Assembly (NCBI RefSeq): GCF_003293695.1
Contig: NZ_CP029556.1
Location: forward strand, 2,118,001 to 2,182,000
Direction: 5' to 3'
Source: Lysobacter oculi
GTDB lineage: Bacteria; Pseudomonadota; Gammaproteobacteria; Xanthomonadales; Xanthomonadaceae
Length of the DNA stretch: 64,000 nt
In this document: positions 22,814-31,891 of the stretch, in pieces
Layout: each line of letters starts with the position of its first letter
How positions within the stretch are numbered: position 1 is the first letter of the stretch
The notes under the pieces: generated by a model
Told to the model about the DNA's origin: nothing
The model's database searches: none
The model's input: only the letters and a program-made list of their open reading frames with translations
Program-made: the position numbers and the translations under genes

Positions 22814-24000
22814 TCAGCCGGAGATCGCCAGCTTCTCCTGCCGGTAGCGCCACACCGCCGCCAGCCACAGCAGCGCGGCCAACCCGACCGCGGAGGCCAG
22901 GTAGACGCCCCATTGCTGCGGGTCCGGCGACTCGCCGCGGGTCACCTTCTGCACCAGCTGGTTCTGCGACAGGAACGGCACCGCGTACTGCCAGAGCTGG
23001 GTGTCCTTGAGCGGATAGGCCATCAGCGCGTAGCTCGGCACCATCGGCAGCAGCATCATCCACATCACGTGGCTCTGCGCCTCTTTCATGCTCTTGGCGC
23101 CGGCGGCCACGAAGGTCACCACGCCGGTGCCGATCACCACCAGCGGCAGCAGGATGAGCAGCAGCTTGGAGATCGCCGGCAGGCTCACGTCCATCGAGCG
23201 CGCCAGGCCGCTGGACAGCTGCGCGCTGGCCTTGAATGCCAGCAGGATCAGCAGCAGGGTGATGACGCCGATCACCGTGGCCGCCAGCATCTTGCCGCTG
23301 ACCAATGCCCCGCGCGAGGCCGGTGTGGCCAGCAGCGGTTCCAGCGACTGCCGCTCGCGCTCGCCGGCGGTGGTGTCCATGGCCAGGTGGATGCCGCCGA
23401 GGAAGGCCGAGATCAGCAACAGGATCGGCAGCATCACCGACATCAGCATGCCGCGCTTGGCTTCCGGGGTGGCCATGTCGCGGGTGCCGACGCCGACCGG
23501 CATGCCGACCGCCGGATTGATCCCGCGCGAGAGCATGCGCAGCGCGCCGAGTGCCTGCGAATACTTCTCGAGTGATGCCTGCACGCGCTTGGCTGGCACA
23601 TCGGCATTGCGGCGGGTGGAGTCGGTGACGATCTCGACCTTGGCCGGCTTGCCGGCCTGCCAGGCCTTGCCGAAGCCGGGGTCGATGATCAGGCCGACGT
23701 CATCCTTCTGGTTGCGCACGGCGGCTTCGACTTCCTGCTCACTGGCGTGGCGGATCCTGATGCCCTGGCTGGCCAGCAGCGAGACCAGCGTCGGGGCCTG
23801 CGCCGCGCCGGCGACCGGGATGGTCATCGGTGCTTCCAGCTGGGTGGTGGCGCGGCTCTCGGCCAGCTTGCCCATGCCCAGCAGCATCGCCGGGTAGAGC
23901 AGCGGGGTGAGCAGCAAGGTCATCAGCATGGTGCGGCGGTCGCGGAAGAAGTCGCGGAGCTCCTTGCGCATCACCACCATCATGGTGCGGATTCCGGTGT

Positions 24001-24004
<4 letters not shown>
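22814..24004 (-). CDS. ABC-2 type transporter permease, NatB-like
   Basis: A 396-residue permease. One N-terminal helix after MRKELRDFFRDRRTMLMTLLLTPLLYP is followed by a large extracytoplasmic domain (about residues 45-200), and then a bundle of five helices. This is the NatB/CcmB-like ABC-2 layout. NatB homologues export sodium in Bacillus; the substrate here is unknown. The start overlaps the stop of the ATPase gene (ATGA), and the gene ends before a strong terminator. Confidence 0.85.
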
Positions 24005-24752
<748 letters not shown>

Positions 24753-24756
<4 letters not shown>

Positions 24757-26249
24757 GGTTCCCATCCCGAGTAAGAGGTGAACGGCGGCACGTAGGCCAG
24801 CTGGTCCAGGCATTTGGCGTCGAGCGCCTTGGCGTCGGCCTTTTCGATGAACTGGGCGAACAGCTTGGGCATGCAGCCGGCGCCGATGACGTTGTGGCCC
24901 TGGCCCTTGAGGTTGAGCCAGCGCGAATTCGGCAGCGTCTTGACGATCTCCTCGCCGTAGCGCGGCGGTGTGACCGGGTCGAACTCGCCGGTCAGCACCA
25001 GCACCGGCAGGTCGCCCTTGAGCGCGGTGTTGAAGTCGGCGGGCTTGGCGCCCTTGGGCCAGATCGCGCAGGTCTGCGCCATGGCTTCGGTCATGCGGTT
25101 GCCGAGCACGGTATCGGCGTCCTCGGCGCGGCTGACCATGCTGTCGGCGTCTTCGGTGCAGACCACCGACATCTGCATGCCCATCGCCATCTGGTCCTCC
25201 ATCTGGCCCGAGAGCATCTTGGCCAGCGCCATCAGGCTGGCGTAGCGGCCCTGGTTGGCCTCGTGGATCAGCTGCGGCAGCAGCGCGCCGGCCGCCGGCA
25301 TGTAGGCGTACATCCGCACCAGGCCGGCCACGGTGTCGGCGGTCAGGGTGTCGGTCTTTTCCTCGTTGGTGCTGGCGTCGCGGTAGGCCACCTGCACGGG
25401 GTTGGCGCGCAGGCGCGTGAGCAGGGCCTGCAACTCGGTGCGCGGGTCGCCCATGCGGGTGCGGCAGGCGGCGTTTTCCTTGCAGACCGCGAACTGCGCG
25501 GCCAGCGCGTCATCCAGGTTGCGGGCAAAGATGTTGCCGAGGCCGAGCGCGTTGGGCACCGGCGAATCCAGCGTCACCGTGCGCACGTGCTGCGGGTGGC
25601 GCAGCGCGTACTGCTGGGCGACGCGGGTGCCGTAGCTGATGCCGATCAGGTTGAGCTTGTCGAAGCCGGCGGCCTTGCGCACGTCGTCCAGGTCGGCGAT
25701 GGCGTCGGTGGTGGTGTAGCGGGCCAGGTCGGCATCGGCGGCCAGCGTGTCCATGCAGCGCTTGGTGATGGCCAGCTGGGCGGCGGCGTCATCGGCCTTG
25801 ACCTGCTGGTCGGCCTCCTCGCTCTTGCAGTTGAGCGGGTGCGATTTGCCGGTGCCGCGCTGGTCGATGAGCAGCACGCCCCGATCCTTCATCACATCCT
25901 TGAACACCGGGCCCAGGCCGGGGAAGGTCTCGACCGCGGACTGGCCGGGGCCGCCGGCCAGGAACACCACCGGGTCGGGCTGGCCGCCGCCGGGCTTGTC
26001 GGCCGGGATCCAGGCGATGTTGAGCGCGATCCTGCGGCCGTTCGGCTTGGCGCGGTCTTCCGGTACGGAGAAGGTGCCGCACTGGGCTTCGAGCGCATCG
26101 GTGCCGGGCATCGGCGATTCCAGCGAGCATGGCGCCAGGCGCAGGCTGCCGAGCGCCATCCGCGTATCGGGGCTGGCCTCGGGGCTGCGGTTGCAGCCGG
26201 CCAGAAGCGCCAGGCCCACGGCGAGCGTGAGTCGGGTGGGTCGGTTCAT
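24753..26249 (-). CDS. alpha/beta hydrolase lipoprotein (S33 tripeptidyl aminopeptidase-like)
   Basis: A 498-residue secreted hydrolase. The start at 26249 gives a lipoprotein signal with lipobox LLAGC (Cys19). An oxyanion region FLAGGPGQSA, LLIDQRGTGKS and the nucleophile elbow GISYGT are typical of S33 proline-iminopeptidase-like enzymes. A C-terminal TAP-like part has GEFDPVTPP (acid) and GQGHNVIG (His). It probably cleaves peptides from the N terminus in the periplasm or at the cell surface. It is coupled to a downstream ABC exporter by ATGA overlap, but a functional link is only suggested by this. Confidence 0.85.
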
Positions 26250-26278
26250 CGCGGACAACCTCCTGTTCCGTGCATGGT

Positions 26279-26473
26279 TCATTCCTCGGGAAAGAAAATG
26301 GATTCGATGGGGGTGGCGAACAGCCGGGCGATGCGGAACGCCAGCGGCAGCGACGGGTCGTACTTGCCGGTCTCCAGCGCGTTGATCGTCTGCCGCGAGA
26401 CCTCCAGCTGCTCGGCCAGCGCCGCCTGCGACCAGCCGCGGGTTTCGCGCAGTTCGCGCAACTGGTTGTTCAT
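26279..26473 (-). CDS. small XRE-family transcriptional regulator
   Basis: A 64-residue protein made almost only of one helix-turn-helix (RETRGWSQAALAEQLEVSRQTINALETGKYDPS), followed by a short hydrophobic LARLFATPIESIFF end. It belongs to the small YgzD-like Cro/CI repressors usually encoded with membrane proteins. Its ATG overlaps the stop of the membrane protein gene (ATGA). Two identical inverted repeats upstream of the operon are the likely binding sites, so the protein probably represses its own operon. Confidence 0.9.
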   Translation of the reverse strand: MNNQLRELRETRGWSQAALAEQLEVSRQTINALETGKYDPSLPLAFRIARLFATPIESIFFPEE

Positions 26474-27066
26474 TGGTAGCGCCGCACCGCGAAGAACTTG
26501 GCGATGCCGTAGACCAGCATCGTCATCGGGAAGACCCAGATCATCGCGGCGGCGGCATCGACCGAAATCACCCGGGCCTTGTCCAGCAGGCCGGCGGCGA
26601 AATACAGGAAGGACACGGTCAGCGCGGCGATGCCGATCGCCTCGGTCTCGATGCGCCGCTGCAGCTCGTCCACCTCGCGCAGGTAGCGTAGCGCCGCGCG
26701 CATGAACAGCAGAATGGCCAGCGCCGGCACGATGGCCACCGCCGCCCGCAGCGGCACCGATTCGATGCCGCGCTTGATCAGCCAGATCGAGCCGAACAGG
26801 GTCAGCGAGTAGCCGATCATGATCGGCCACAGCGCGCGGATGTAGCGGCGGCCGGCCGGCTGCGCGTACAGCTCGTCGCAGTGCTCGCGCCACCAGCGCG
26901 GCATCAGCAGGAACAGCAGCGCGCCCAGCAGATAGCCCGCGCCGATGCCGAGCCAGGTCTGCACGCCGTCGCGGTTCCAATCCAGCAGCCACTGGCCGGC
27001 CCCGGCCAACAGCAGCGCGCCGGCGCCGATCGCCACGAAGATCCACATGAAGCGGCTCATCGTCAT
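26470..27066 (-). CDS. multi-pass membrane protein co-transcribed with the XRE regulator
   Basis: A 198-residue protein with about six hydrophobic segments. A charged region RYLREVDELQRRIETEA lies between helices four and five, a feature of small membrane proteins often paired with this kind of regulator. No enzymatic motif is visible. The ATG at 27066 was chosen since it overlaps the stop of the preceding small gene (ATGA); an ATG two codons later is possible. The function is unknown. Confidence 0.8.
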   Translation of the reverse strand: MTMSRFMWIFVAIGAGALLLAGAGQWLLDWNRDGVQTWLGIGAGYLLGALLFLLMPRWWREHCDELYAQPAGRRYIRALWPIMIGYSLTLFGSIWLIKRGIESVPLRAAVAIVPALAILLFMRAALRYLREVDELQRRIETEAIGIAALTVSFLYFAAGLLDKARVISVDAAAAMIWVFPMTMLVYGIAKFFAVRRYQ

Positions 27067-27236
27067 GCGTCGCCCCCCTTGCGGGCCTTGCCGATGAAGA
27101 CGATGCCGAGCGCGATGAAGGCGCAGCCGACGCCGAGGAAGGCCTTCTGGTCGCCGGCCATGGCGATGGCGAAGAAGACGATCCCGATGACGAGGAAGGG
27201 AACGCCGGCGGCCTTTGGCATGGTCCGGTTGTCCAT
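27063..27236 (-). CDS. 57-residue membrane protein, first gene of the XRE operon
   Basis: A small protein with two hydrophobic segments (GVPFLVIGIVFFAIAMAG and FLGVGCAFIALGIVFIG) and a basic end, KARKGGDA. It has no recognised family. The ATG at 27236 has AAGG eight bases upstream; a GTG three codons earlier is less likely. It is followed by two more genes linked through ATGA overlaps and preceded by the twin operator region. Confidence 0.75.
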   Translation of the reverse strand: MDNRTMPKAAGVPFLVIGIVFFAIAMAGDQKAFLGVGCAFIALGIVFIGKARKGGDA

Positions 27237-27249
27237 CGCACACACCTTG

Positions 27250-27267
27250 TGTCAAGGAAGCTTGACA
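27250..27267 (-). promoter_or_regulatory. operator 2 of the XRE operon (inverted repeat)
   Basis: TGTCAAG-GAAG-CTTGACA, a perfect 7-bp inverted repeat with a 4-base spacer. It lies just downstream of the -10 element of the operon promoter and 14 bases before the first start codon. The arms are identical to those of the other repeat 44 bases away. Confidence 0.85.
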
Positions 27268-27270
27268 GAC

Positions 27271-27299
27271 AACTTAGGCGACGGAATTCCGTGTGTCAA
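27271..27299 (-). promoter_or_regulatory. promoter of the XRE regulator operon
   Basis: On the minus strand TTGACA (27294-27299) and TAAGTT (27271-27276) are separated by 17 bases. The -35 hexamer lies inside one operator and the other operator starts just past the -10. The spacer contains the 12-bp palindrome ACGGAATTCCGT (27281-27292). Confidence 0.75.
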
Positions 27300-27311
27300 G
27301 TGTGCTTGACA
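27294..27311 (-). promoter_or_regulatory. operator 1 of the XRE operon (inverted repeat)
   Basis: TGTCAAG-TGTG-CTTGACA, the second perfect copy of the same 7-bp inverted repeat. It covers the -35 element. Binding here would block RNA polymerase. The centre-to-centre distance to the other operator is 44 bp, about four helical turns. Confidence 0.85.
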
Positions 27312-27363
27312 TGTTTTTTCGATGCGGTGAAGCCGGGTTGATGCCGCTCCGGCCCGCGTGCGG

Positions 27364-28140
27364 CTATCTGGCCGGGGCCAGGCTGACGTATTTCTCGCGC
27401 CGGATGTGCTTCATCGGCAGGCCGAAGTCCTTCAGCGCCTCGACGCAGGCATCGACCATGTTCGGGTTGCCGCACAGGTAGGCGATGTCGCCTTCCGGCT
27501 CCGGCGCGATGTCGGCCAGCACGTTCTGCACGTAGCCGAAGCTCGGCTCGCTGGCGCCGCGCATAGCGTCGTCGGGCGCGAAGGTGTCGCGCGAAAACGC
27601 GATCCGGTATTCGAACTGTTCTGGGAAACGCCGCACGGTGTCGGTGAACTCGTCGGCGAACAACAGGTCGTCCGGCGTGCGCACGCCGTGCAGCAGGACC
27701 ACCCGCAGGCCGTCGTCGCGCATCCGCCGCTCCAGCTCCGGCAGCATCGAGCGGTAGCTGGCCACGCCGGTGCCGGTGGCGATCAGCAGGTAGCGCGCCG
27801 GCGCGTCTTCCGGCCGCAGGGTGAACAGCCCGAGCGGCCCGCTGGCCTGCAGGGTGTCGCCGATCGCCATGCCTTCGAACAGCGCGGTCGCCGCCCCGCC
27901 CGGCACCCGGCTGGCGACGAACTCCACCGCCTCGCCAGCCTGGATGTGGTGGTCGTGGCGGGTCGCGCAGGAATAGCTGCGCCGCGCGGTGCTGCCATCG
28001 GCCAGCGGGAAGTGGATCTGGATGAACTGGCCCGGCGTGTAGTCGAGCGGCTGGCCGTCATCGCGCACGAAGGACAGATGCAGCACCGCGGGCGTGGCCA
28101 GCCGGCGCGCGGTCAGGCGGATCGGGAAGAACTTGCTCAT
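27364..28140 (-). CDS. fpr: ferredoxin/flavodoxin-NADP+ reductase
   Basis: A 258-residue FAD enzyme that exchanges electrons between NADPH and ferredoxin or flavodoxin. The FAD-binding site is seen as RRSYSCAT, the NADP site as LLIATGTGVASYRSML, and CGNPNMVDACVEAL comes near the end. The C terminus EKYVSLAPAR is of the bacterial Fpr type with a short tail. The start at 28140 (MSKFFPIRLTA) is preferred to an ATG 18 codons upstream that adds unconserved residues. It is divergent from the ABC exporter genes. Confidence 0.88.
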   Translation of the reverse strand: MSKFFPIRLTARRLATPAVLHLSFVRDDGQPLDYTPGQFIQIHFPLADGSTARRSYSCATRHDHHIQAGEAVEFVASRVPGGAATALFEGMAIGDTLQASGPLGLFTLRPEDAPARYLLIATGTGVASYRSMLPELERRMRDDGLRVVLLHGVRTPDDLLFADEFTDTVRRFPEQFEYRIAFSRDTFAPDDAMRGASEPSFGYVQNVLADIAPEPEGDIAYLCGNPNMVDACVEALKDFGLPMKHIRREKYVSLAPAR

Positions 28141-28223
28141 GGGGTGGGCGCAGGCAAGGCGGCCGGCGCGCGGATGGCTCCGGATCGGGCCCATATACTA
28201 GCGTTTTGGTCCGGTCCCCTCGC

Positions 28224-29186
28224 ATGAATCCCCACGATCCGGGCGTCCCCGCGCTCTCGGTGCGCGCGCTACGCAAGACCTACGACAACGGCGTGGAAGC
28301 GCTCAAGGGCATTTCGCTCGATGTCGCCCCGGGCGACTTCCACGCGCTGCTCGGGCCCAACGGCGCCGGCAAGTCCACCCTGATCGGCATCGTCAGCTCG
28401 CTGGTCAACAAGACCTCGGGCGAGGTGAAGGTGTTCGGCATCGACATCGACGCCGACCGCAGCGCGGCGATGCGCCAGATCGGCCTGGTCCCGCAGGAAA
28501 TGAACTTCAACATGTTCGAGAAGCCGATCGACATCTGCGTCAATTACGCCGGCTTCTACGGCATCCCGCGCGACGAGGCGCTGGCCCGCGCCGAAGTCGT
28601 CCTGCGCGAGGCCCAGCTGTGGGAGAAGGCGCATGTCATCAGCCGCACCCTGTCGGGCGGCATGAAGCGGCGGCTGATGATCGCCCGCGCCATGATGACC
28701 GCGCCGCGCCTGCTGATCCTCGACGAGCCCACCGCCGGCGTCGACATCGAGATCCGCCGCGGCATGTGGCAGACGCTGAAAAAGATCAACGCCGAGGGCA
28801 CCACCATCATCCTCACCACCCATTACCTGGAAGAGGCCGAGGCGCTGTGCCGCAACCTGGCGATCATCGACCACGGCCGGATCGTCGCGGAGGGCTCGAT
28901 GAAGTCGATGCTGGCGCGGCTGGATGTCGAAGGCTTCCTGTTCGATGTCGAAGGCGAACTGCCGGCGCAGCTGCCGCAGATCGAAGGCGCCACGCTGGCC
29001 GCGCTGGACGCGCACACGCTCGACCTGGACATGCCGCGCGCGATGGACCTCAACCGCGTGTTCGAGGCCTTCGAGGCCGCCGGCATCCGCGTCCGCTCGA
29101 TGCGGACCAAGTCGAACCGGCTGGAGGAGCTGTTCGTGCGGATGATCGCCACCCCGCCCGCCACCACGCCGGAGGTGCGCGCATGA
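28224..29186 (+). CDS. ABC exporter ATP-binding protein (YadG-like)
   Basis: A 320-residue ABC ATPase with Walker A LGPNGAGKSTLIG, signature LSGGMKRRLMIARAM, Walker B LLILDEPTAGVDI and H-loop TTHYLEEA. A C-terminal extension of about 80 residues is typical of YadG/DrrA-like exporters. It should pair with the permease whose ATG overlaps its stop. A good -10 hexamer TATACT lies at 28194-28199, without a clear -35. Confidence 0.9.
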   Translation: MNPHDPGVPALSVRALRKTYDNGVEALKGISLDVAPGDFHALLGPNGAGKSTLIGIVSSLVNKTSGEVKVFGIDIDADRSAAMRQIGLVPQEMNFNMFEKPIDICVNYAGFYGIPRDEALARAEVVLREAQLWEKAHVISRTLSGGMKRRLMIARAMMTAPRLLILDEPTAGVDIEIRRGMWQTLKKINAEGTTIILTTHYLEEAEALCRNLAIIDHGRIVAEGSMKSMLARLDVEGFLFDVEGELPAQLPQIEGATLAALDAHTLDLDMPRAMDLNRVFEAFEAAGIRVRSMRTKSNRLEELFVRMIATPPATTPEVRA

Positions 29187-29953
29187 GCCATCCCAACCTG
29201 GTCGCGCTGGGCACCATCGTGCGCCGCGAAGTGATGCGCATCCTGCGCATCTGGCCGCAGACGCTGGTGCCGCCGGCGATCACCATGACGCTCTATTTCC
29301 TGATCTTCGGCGGGCTGATCGGCTCCAAGGTCGGCGACATGGAAGGCATCAGCTACATGGCCTTCATCGTGCCCGGGCTGGTGATGATGAGCGTCATCCA
29401 GAACAGCTACGGCAACATCAGCTCCAGCTTCTTCGGCGCCAAGTTCGGCCGCCACGTCGAGGAACTGCTGGTCAGCCCGATGCCGAACTGGGTGATCCTG
29501 ACCGGCTACGTCGCCGGCGCGGTGCTGCGCGGGTTGATGGTCGGCGCCATCGTCATGGCCATCGCCATGCTGTTCACGCCGGTGCGGCCGCCGCATCCCT
29601 TCATCACCTTCGCCTCGGTCCTGCTGGGCGCGACGATCTTCTCGCTGGCCGGCTTCGTCAACGCGGTCTATGCGAAGAAATTCGACGACATCACCATCGT
29701 CCCCACCTTCATCCTCACCCCGCTGACCTATCTGGGCGGCGTGTTCTATTCGGTGAGCATGCTGCCGAAATGGGCCGAGGCCGCAACCCACCTCAACCCG
29801 ATCTTCTACATGGTCAACGCGTTCCGCTACGGCCTGCTCGGGCGCAGCGACGTGCCGGTGGGCGTCGCCTTTGCGCTGATGCTGGGCTTCGTGGTGGCGC
29901 TCGGCGCGCTGGGGCTGTGGCTGCTGAAGCGCGGCACCGGCATGCGCAGCTGA
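29183..29953 (+). CDS. ABC-2 type exporter permease (YadH-like)
   Basis: A 256-residue permease with six predicted helices and the ABC-2 pattern KFGRHVEELLVSPMPNWVIL and LTYLGGVFYSVSMLP. The length and sequence style match the E. coli YadH group. The natural substrate of these exporters is not well known. It overlaps the ATPase gene by four bases (ATGA). Confidence 0.9.
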   Translation: MSHPNLVALGTIVRREVMRILRIWPQTLVPPAITMTLYFLIFGGLIGSKVGDMEGISYMAFIVPGLVMMSVIQNSYGNISSSFFGAKFGRHVEELLVSPMPNWVILTGYVAGAVLRGLMVGAIVMAIAMLFTPVRPPHPFITFASVLLGATIFSLAGFVNAVYAKKFDDITIVPTFILTPLTYLGGVFYSVSMLPKWAEAATHLNPIFYMVNAFRYGLLGRSDVPVGVAFALMLGFVVALGALGLWLLKRGTGMRS

Positions 29954-30015
29954 ACGGGCGTTCCACCTTCAGAACGGGTTGTTACACTCCCGGCTCCCCC
30001 GATTGGAGCCTGCCG

Positions 30016-30495
30016 ATGTCGTCCTGCCGTTTCCTTGTCCTCTCCCTGGCCGTGTTTTCGCTGGCCGCCTGCAGCCCGCAGCCGGCCGCCGACAGCGCGG
30101 CAACCGCCGCCGCCGCTGACAGCCCGGACACCGCCACCGGAGCCCCGGCGGACAATGCGCGCGATGCCACCCCGGCCGATCCGCAGCATGTGAACACCAT
30201 CCAGCTGGGCGCGACGATGACGGCGATGACCGAGATCTGTGGCCTGTCACAGCCGGCCGATGCCGACAAGGCGTTGCAGGGCATCAAGAAGGAAATGGCG
30301 AAGTCCGGCGTGTCCGATGCCGAGACCGAGCGCGTTTTCCACGAGGCCTACGGCGCCGCCAAGGCGAAGGCGGCCAGCGCCCCGCCGGCCGAGATCGCGA
30401 AGGGCTGCGAATCGCTGAAGCAGATGGGCGACCCGGCGACGATCAAGAAGCTCAACGACCTGGCCGCCAAGGCCGAGGCGGCCGCGAAGTCCTGA
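30016..30495 (+). CDS. hypothetical lipoprotein
   Basis: A 159-residue protein with a lipoprotein signal (lipobox LAAC, Cys19), an Ala/Asp/Pro-rich linker to about residue 60, and a helical C-terminal domain with two Cys (EICGL and KGCESL) that could form a disulfide. No family is recognised. It lies alone between the ABC exporter and the OmpA-like gene. TACACT at 29993-29998 may be its -10 element. Confidence 0.75.
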   Translation: MSSCRFLVLSLAVFSLAACSPQPAADSAATAAAADSPDTATGAPADNARDATPADPQHVNTIQLGATMTAMTEICGLSQPADADKALQGIKKEMAKSGVSDAETERVFHEAYGAAKAKAASAPPAEIAKGCESLKQMGDPATIKKLNDLAAKAEAAAKS

Positions 30496-30595
30496 CCCGC
30501 CGCGGGCGCGGCCGGCCTGGCCGCGTCGCGGGTGTCCATCGCCGTCCACGGTATTCCGCGCCATCGCGCGGACGCCTGTAACCATGGAGATTCCC

Positions 30596-31594
30596 ATGAA
30601 GAAGACCCTGCTGAGTCTGGCCGTCATGGCCCTGCTTTTCACCGGCTGCAAGCAGGCGGATGACGCCGCATCGGCCACCCCCGCCGCGCCCGCTTCCCAG
30701 GACGCCACCGCCTCTGGGGAGGCTCCCGCCGCGACCGGCTTCGACATCGAAAAGGTACCGATGTCGACCGCGACGCTGGGTGACTTCCCCTACATCACCC
30801 TGCCCGCCGGTTACAGCAACAAGGGCTACGGCCAGACCAACAAGGCGTTCGCGCGCTTCCCCTTCTGGGTGGATGGCCAGGCGCACTGGGTGGAAGGCAG
30901 GTTCCACGGTGAAGTGTTTTATCCCGAGCAGGGCAAGGACTTCTCGGGGCTGGAAGTCATCCGCAACTTCGAGGCGCTGATCCAGCAGATGGGCGGCGTG
31001 AAGGTCTCCGAAGGACGCATCCCCACCGAAGCCATCAAGAGCTGGGGTGACGAGATCACCCAGGGCTTCATCGACGGTCTGGGCGATGTCTACAGTGAAA
31101 CCACGCGGGTCTACGTGGTGCGCCGGCCGGAAGGCAACATCTGGTTGCACCTGCTGGTGGACAGCGTGGGCGCGTCGTACGTCATCGGCCAGGAAAAGGC
31201 CTTCCAGCAGACCGCGCAGCTGCTGCCCGCCAGCGAGCTGAAGAAGCAGATCGACGCCGCGGGGAAGGTCGCGCTGCAGGTGAACTTCGCCACCGACAAG
31301 ACCGACGTGCTGCCGGATTCCCTGCCGCAGATCGAGCAGGTCGTGGCGCTGCTGAAGGACGACCCGGCGCTCAGGCTCGCCATCAACGGCCATACCGACG
31401 ACAGCGGCGATGCCGCCCACAACCAGCAGCTGTCCGAGGGGCGCGCGAAGGCGGTCGTGGCCCTGCTGGTGGGCCGGGGCATCGAGGCATCGCGACTGAG
31501 CGCCGCGGGCTTCGGTTCCGCGCAACCGGTCGCGGAAAACGCCACAGCCGAAGGCAAGGCGAAAAACCGGCGGGTCGAACTAGTTAAACAGTGA
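30596..31594 (+). CDS. OmpA-family lipoprotein
   Basis: A 332-residue envelope protein. The ATG at 30596 has GGAG nine bases upstream and starts a lipoprotein signal (FTGC, Cys18). The middle (about residues 45-215) is of unknown fold with LPAGYSNKGYG and VEGRFHGEVFYPEQGK. The C-terminal 110 residues are an OmpA domain that should bind peptidoglycan: VNFATDKTDVLP, INGHTDDSGD, NQQLSEGRAKAV and KNRRVEL. It likely links the outer membrane to the cell wall. Confidence 0.88.
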   Translation: MKKTLLSLAVMALLFTGCKQADDAASATPAAPASQDATASGEAPAATGFDIEKVPMSTATLGDFPYITLPAGYSNKGYGQTNKAFARFPFWVDGQAHWVEGRFHGEVFYPEQGKDFSGLEVIRNFEALIQQMGGVKVSEGRIPTEAIKSWGDEITQGFIDGLGDVYSETTRVYVVRRPEGNIWLHLLVDSVGASYVIGQEKAFQQTAQLLPASELKKQIDAAGKVALQVNFATDKTDVLPDSLPQIEQVVALLKDDPALRLAINGHTDDSGDAAHNQQLSEGRAKAVVALLVGRGIEASRLSAAGFGSAQPVAENATAEGKAKNRRVELVKQ

Positions 31595-31638
31595 CCGCTG
31601 AACATGGGTGTCGTCGGAGAGGCCGCAATCCCCGCCCA

Positions 31639-31670
31639 TAAAAAACCCCGCCGGAGGGGGGCCGGCGGGG
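31639..31670 (-). terminator. minus-strand terminator downstream of polA
   Basis: The arms CCCCGCCGG (31646-31654) and CCGGCGGGG (31662-31670) form a 9-bp GC stem. On the minus strand it is followed by a run of T (the plus strand shows A at 31640-31645). It is 220 bases after the polA stop and facing the OmpA-like gene. No T run follows on the plus strand. Confidence 0.7.
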
Positions 31671-31891
31671 TCGGGGGGAGGGAACAAGGATCTGGGGAGG
31701 GATCCTGATCCCGGGATCGTCTCCAGGGGAGGGGAGCGATCAGCAGCAGACGTTGCATCTGCTACGGGGCTAGTTGAACACTCCGGACATGGATGATTCG
31801 TGAACCCGCCAGTTAAGAAATTGTTGGCTGGCGGGGCGATTCAGTAGGCGTTCAAGCTGCCGGTAACGGGCGGGATGGCGCTGCGCCCTGA
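31671..31891. other. intergenic region between the terminator and polA
   Basis: No gene is seen. The interval holds a purine-rich stretch, a 12-bp palindrome GATCCCGGGATC (31707-31718) and an inverted repeat CCGCCAG / CTGGCGG (31806-31812 and 31828-31834) with an A/T-rich loop. None has a known role. Confidence 0.4.

Noticed and set aside
26279..27236. XRE regulator with small membrane proteins as a toxin-antitoxin pair.
   Set aside because: The regulator is the last gene, the membrane proteins are not toxin-like, and the layout fits the common autorepressed XRE/membrane protein operons better.
29953..30016. Promoter with TTCAGA and TACACT before the lipoprotein gene.
   Set aside because: The -35 match is poor and the 19-base spacer is long; only the -10 is mentioned in the gene entry.
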